Source: Pseudonocardia sp. T1-2H (GTDB taxonomy: Bacteria; Actinomycetota; Actinomycetes; Mycobacteriales; Pseudonocardiaceae). Taken from it: a stretch of DNA of 64,000 nucleotides. The stretch is taken from contig NZ_JBBPCL010000001.1 of NCBI RefSeq assembly GCF_038039215.1, positions 3,224,001 through 3,288,000 on the forward strand, read 5' to 3'. The position numbers and the translations under genes are program-made. Below are positions 63,088 to 64,000 of this stretch, piece by piece (the first letter of the stretch is position 1; every line of letters begins with the position of its first letter). The notes beneath the pieces are model-generated. The model did no database searches. It saw nothing but the letters and a program-made list of their open reading frames with translations, and was not told the origin of the DNA.

Positions 63088-64000
63088 CGGGCCACCATCG
63101 CCGGGGTCACGGGCCGCTCGAACGTCGCGGCCGTCTCCTCCGCGGTCCGGCGGGCGGCCCGGGTGGTCGTCAGCAGACCCAGGATCATGATCGCGACCCC
63201 GCAGCCGACGACGATCGCCCAGCCGACGTGCGACGCCCCCGCCAGCCCGGTCCCCAGCGGCCCGGTGACCCGGGAGGTCACGACCGAACCGATGATCGCG
63301 ACGCCCAGGGCCGTGCCCACCTGCCGGCTCGTCGAGGCGACCGCCGAGGCGACCCCGGCCTGCGCGGCCGGCATCCCGGACACCGCGGTGTTGGTGATCG
63401 GCGGGTTGATCAGGCCGAAACCGGCGCCGAGCGCCAGGTACCCGATCACCAGCAGCCAGAGGGGGTAGTCCGTGGTCAGCGGCAGCAGCGACGCGCCGCC
63501 CAGGGTCAGCCCGAGGCCACCGAGGACGAGCGGGATCCGGGCGCCGCGGGCGCCCACGATCCGTCCCGAGATCGGTGGCAGCACCGCGCAGAGGGCCGCC
63601 ATCGGCAGCGTCAGCAGCCCTGCGTGCAGCGCGGAGAAGCCGCGGACCGACTGCAGGTAGAGGGCGTTGAGGAAGAGGAACCCGGCCAGCGACGCGAACG
63701 CGCACACCGCGATCACCGTAGCGCCCGAGAACGGGACGCTCCGGAAGAACCGGGGGTCGATCAGCGGATCCGTCCGGCGGGACTCCCACGGCACCAGCGT
63801 CACCGCCGCGACCGCGGCGGCGGCGAGGCAGCCGAGGATCAGCGGCGAGCCCCAACCCCGGACCGGTGCCTCGATGATCGCGAACGTCAGGCCGCCGAGG
63901 AGCACCATCACCAGCAGCTGGCCGACGGGATCGAGGCGGCGCGGACGGGGCGCCCGGGACTCCGGGATGAACCGGCCCGCGAGGATCATCGCCGCGATGC
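63084..64000 (-). CDS. MFS transporter, drug:H+ antiporter type, partial
   Basis: The C-terminal part of an EmrB/QacA-type (14-helix) exporter; the start lies beyond the window. Seven to eight helices are visible. AGRFIPESRAP follows the central loop, and GVASAVASTSRQVGTALGVAIIGSV is the motif found in the later helices of this group. The stop overlaps the MarR ATG by four bases. Confidence 0.85.
   Translation of the reverse strand, partial: IAAMILAGRFIPESRAPRPRRLDPVGQLLVMVLLGGLTFAIIEAPVRGWGSPLILGCLAAAAVAAVTLVPWESRRTDPLIDPRFFRSVPFSGATVIAVCAFASLAGFLFLNALYLQSVRGFSALHAGLLTLPMAALCAVLPPISGRIVGARGARIPLVLGGLGLTLGGASLLPLTTDYPLWLLVIGYLALGAGFGLINPPITNTAVSGMPAAQAGVASAVASTSRQVGTALGVAIIGSVVTSRVTGPLGTGLAGASHVGWAIVVGCGVAIMILGLLTTTRAARRTAEETAATFERPVTPAMVAR

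Overview
The window is very GC-rich DNA that looks actinobacterial, most likely from a Pseudonocardiaceae (Pseudonocardia-like) chromosome. Evidence: a mycobacterial-type block of cell-envelope genes (ripA-like hydrolase, moxR, DUF58, VWA, fabG, inhA, ferrochelatase) beside aconitase, as in the Mycobacterium tuberculosis acn-ripA-moxR1-fabG1-inhA-hemZ neighbourhood; an ergothioneine cluster; DUF3097; many GTG starts; many four-base start/stop overlaps; and apparently leaderless promoters. The genus is inferred from gene content, not from an rRNA gene. I saw no tRNA, rRNA, CRISPR array or insertion sequence.

Layout. 1-3.3 kb: polyamine genes (broken speD, a PLP decarboxylase), a MetE-like protein and a frameshifted FMN/F420 split-barrel protein. 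3.4-7.1 kb: a paired acyl-CoA dehydrogenase and a divergent semialdehyde dehydrogenase. 7.2-14.1 kb: a glycan or glycolipid locus (small membrane proteins, polytopic transferase-like protein, flippase, two GT2 enzymes). 14.3-16.9 kb: a CbiMNQO cobalt/nickel ECF importer. 16.9-20.6 kb: SPFH/NfeD membrane pair, DUF3097 and an unknown protein. 20.7-25.0 kb: an operon of luciferase-like monooxygenase, YCII, metallo-hydrolase and cupin, divergent from a GntR regulator, with a perfect 20-bp palindrome between them. 25.0-31.7 kb: a sigma54-activator-like regulator without GAFTGA, a second acyl-CoA dehydrogenase pair and two family III CoA-transferases. 31.7-34.3 kb: a coiled-coil Cys-rich protein, a 32-residue cationic peptide ORF and a tyrosine recombinase. 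34.4-46.6 kb: the conserved envelope/aconitase block. 47.4-53.2 kb: a GH63-like glycosidase and a sugar ABC importer. 53.3-59.3 kb: egtABCD, a cupin and a TetR regulator that strongly resembles AcnR. 59.4-64 kb: a molybdopterin oxidoreductase, AraC and MarR regulators and an MFS exporter cut by the window edge.

Main observations. Two sites match the published AcnR operator (CAGNACnnncGTACTG), one mismatch each: one before acnA and one between egtA and acnR. AcnR, although 12 kb from acnA, may therefore link aconitase to ergothioneine synthesis. A 22-bp periodic repeat occurs at two distant loci. Six genes (speD, PPOX, cbiO, cupin, egtB, egtA), and probably a seventh (the SPFH tail), carry single-base indels in short G/C runs. 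That pattern looks more like sequence or assembly error than true gene decay, so their broken status should be treated with caution.
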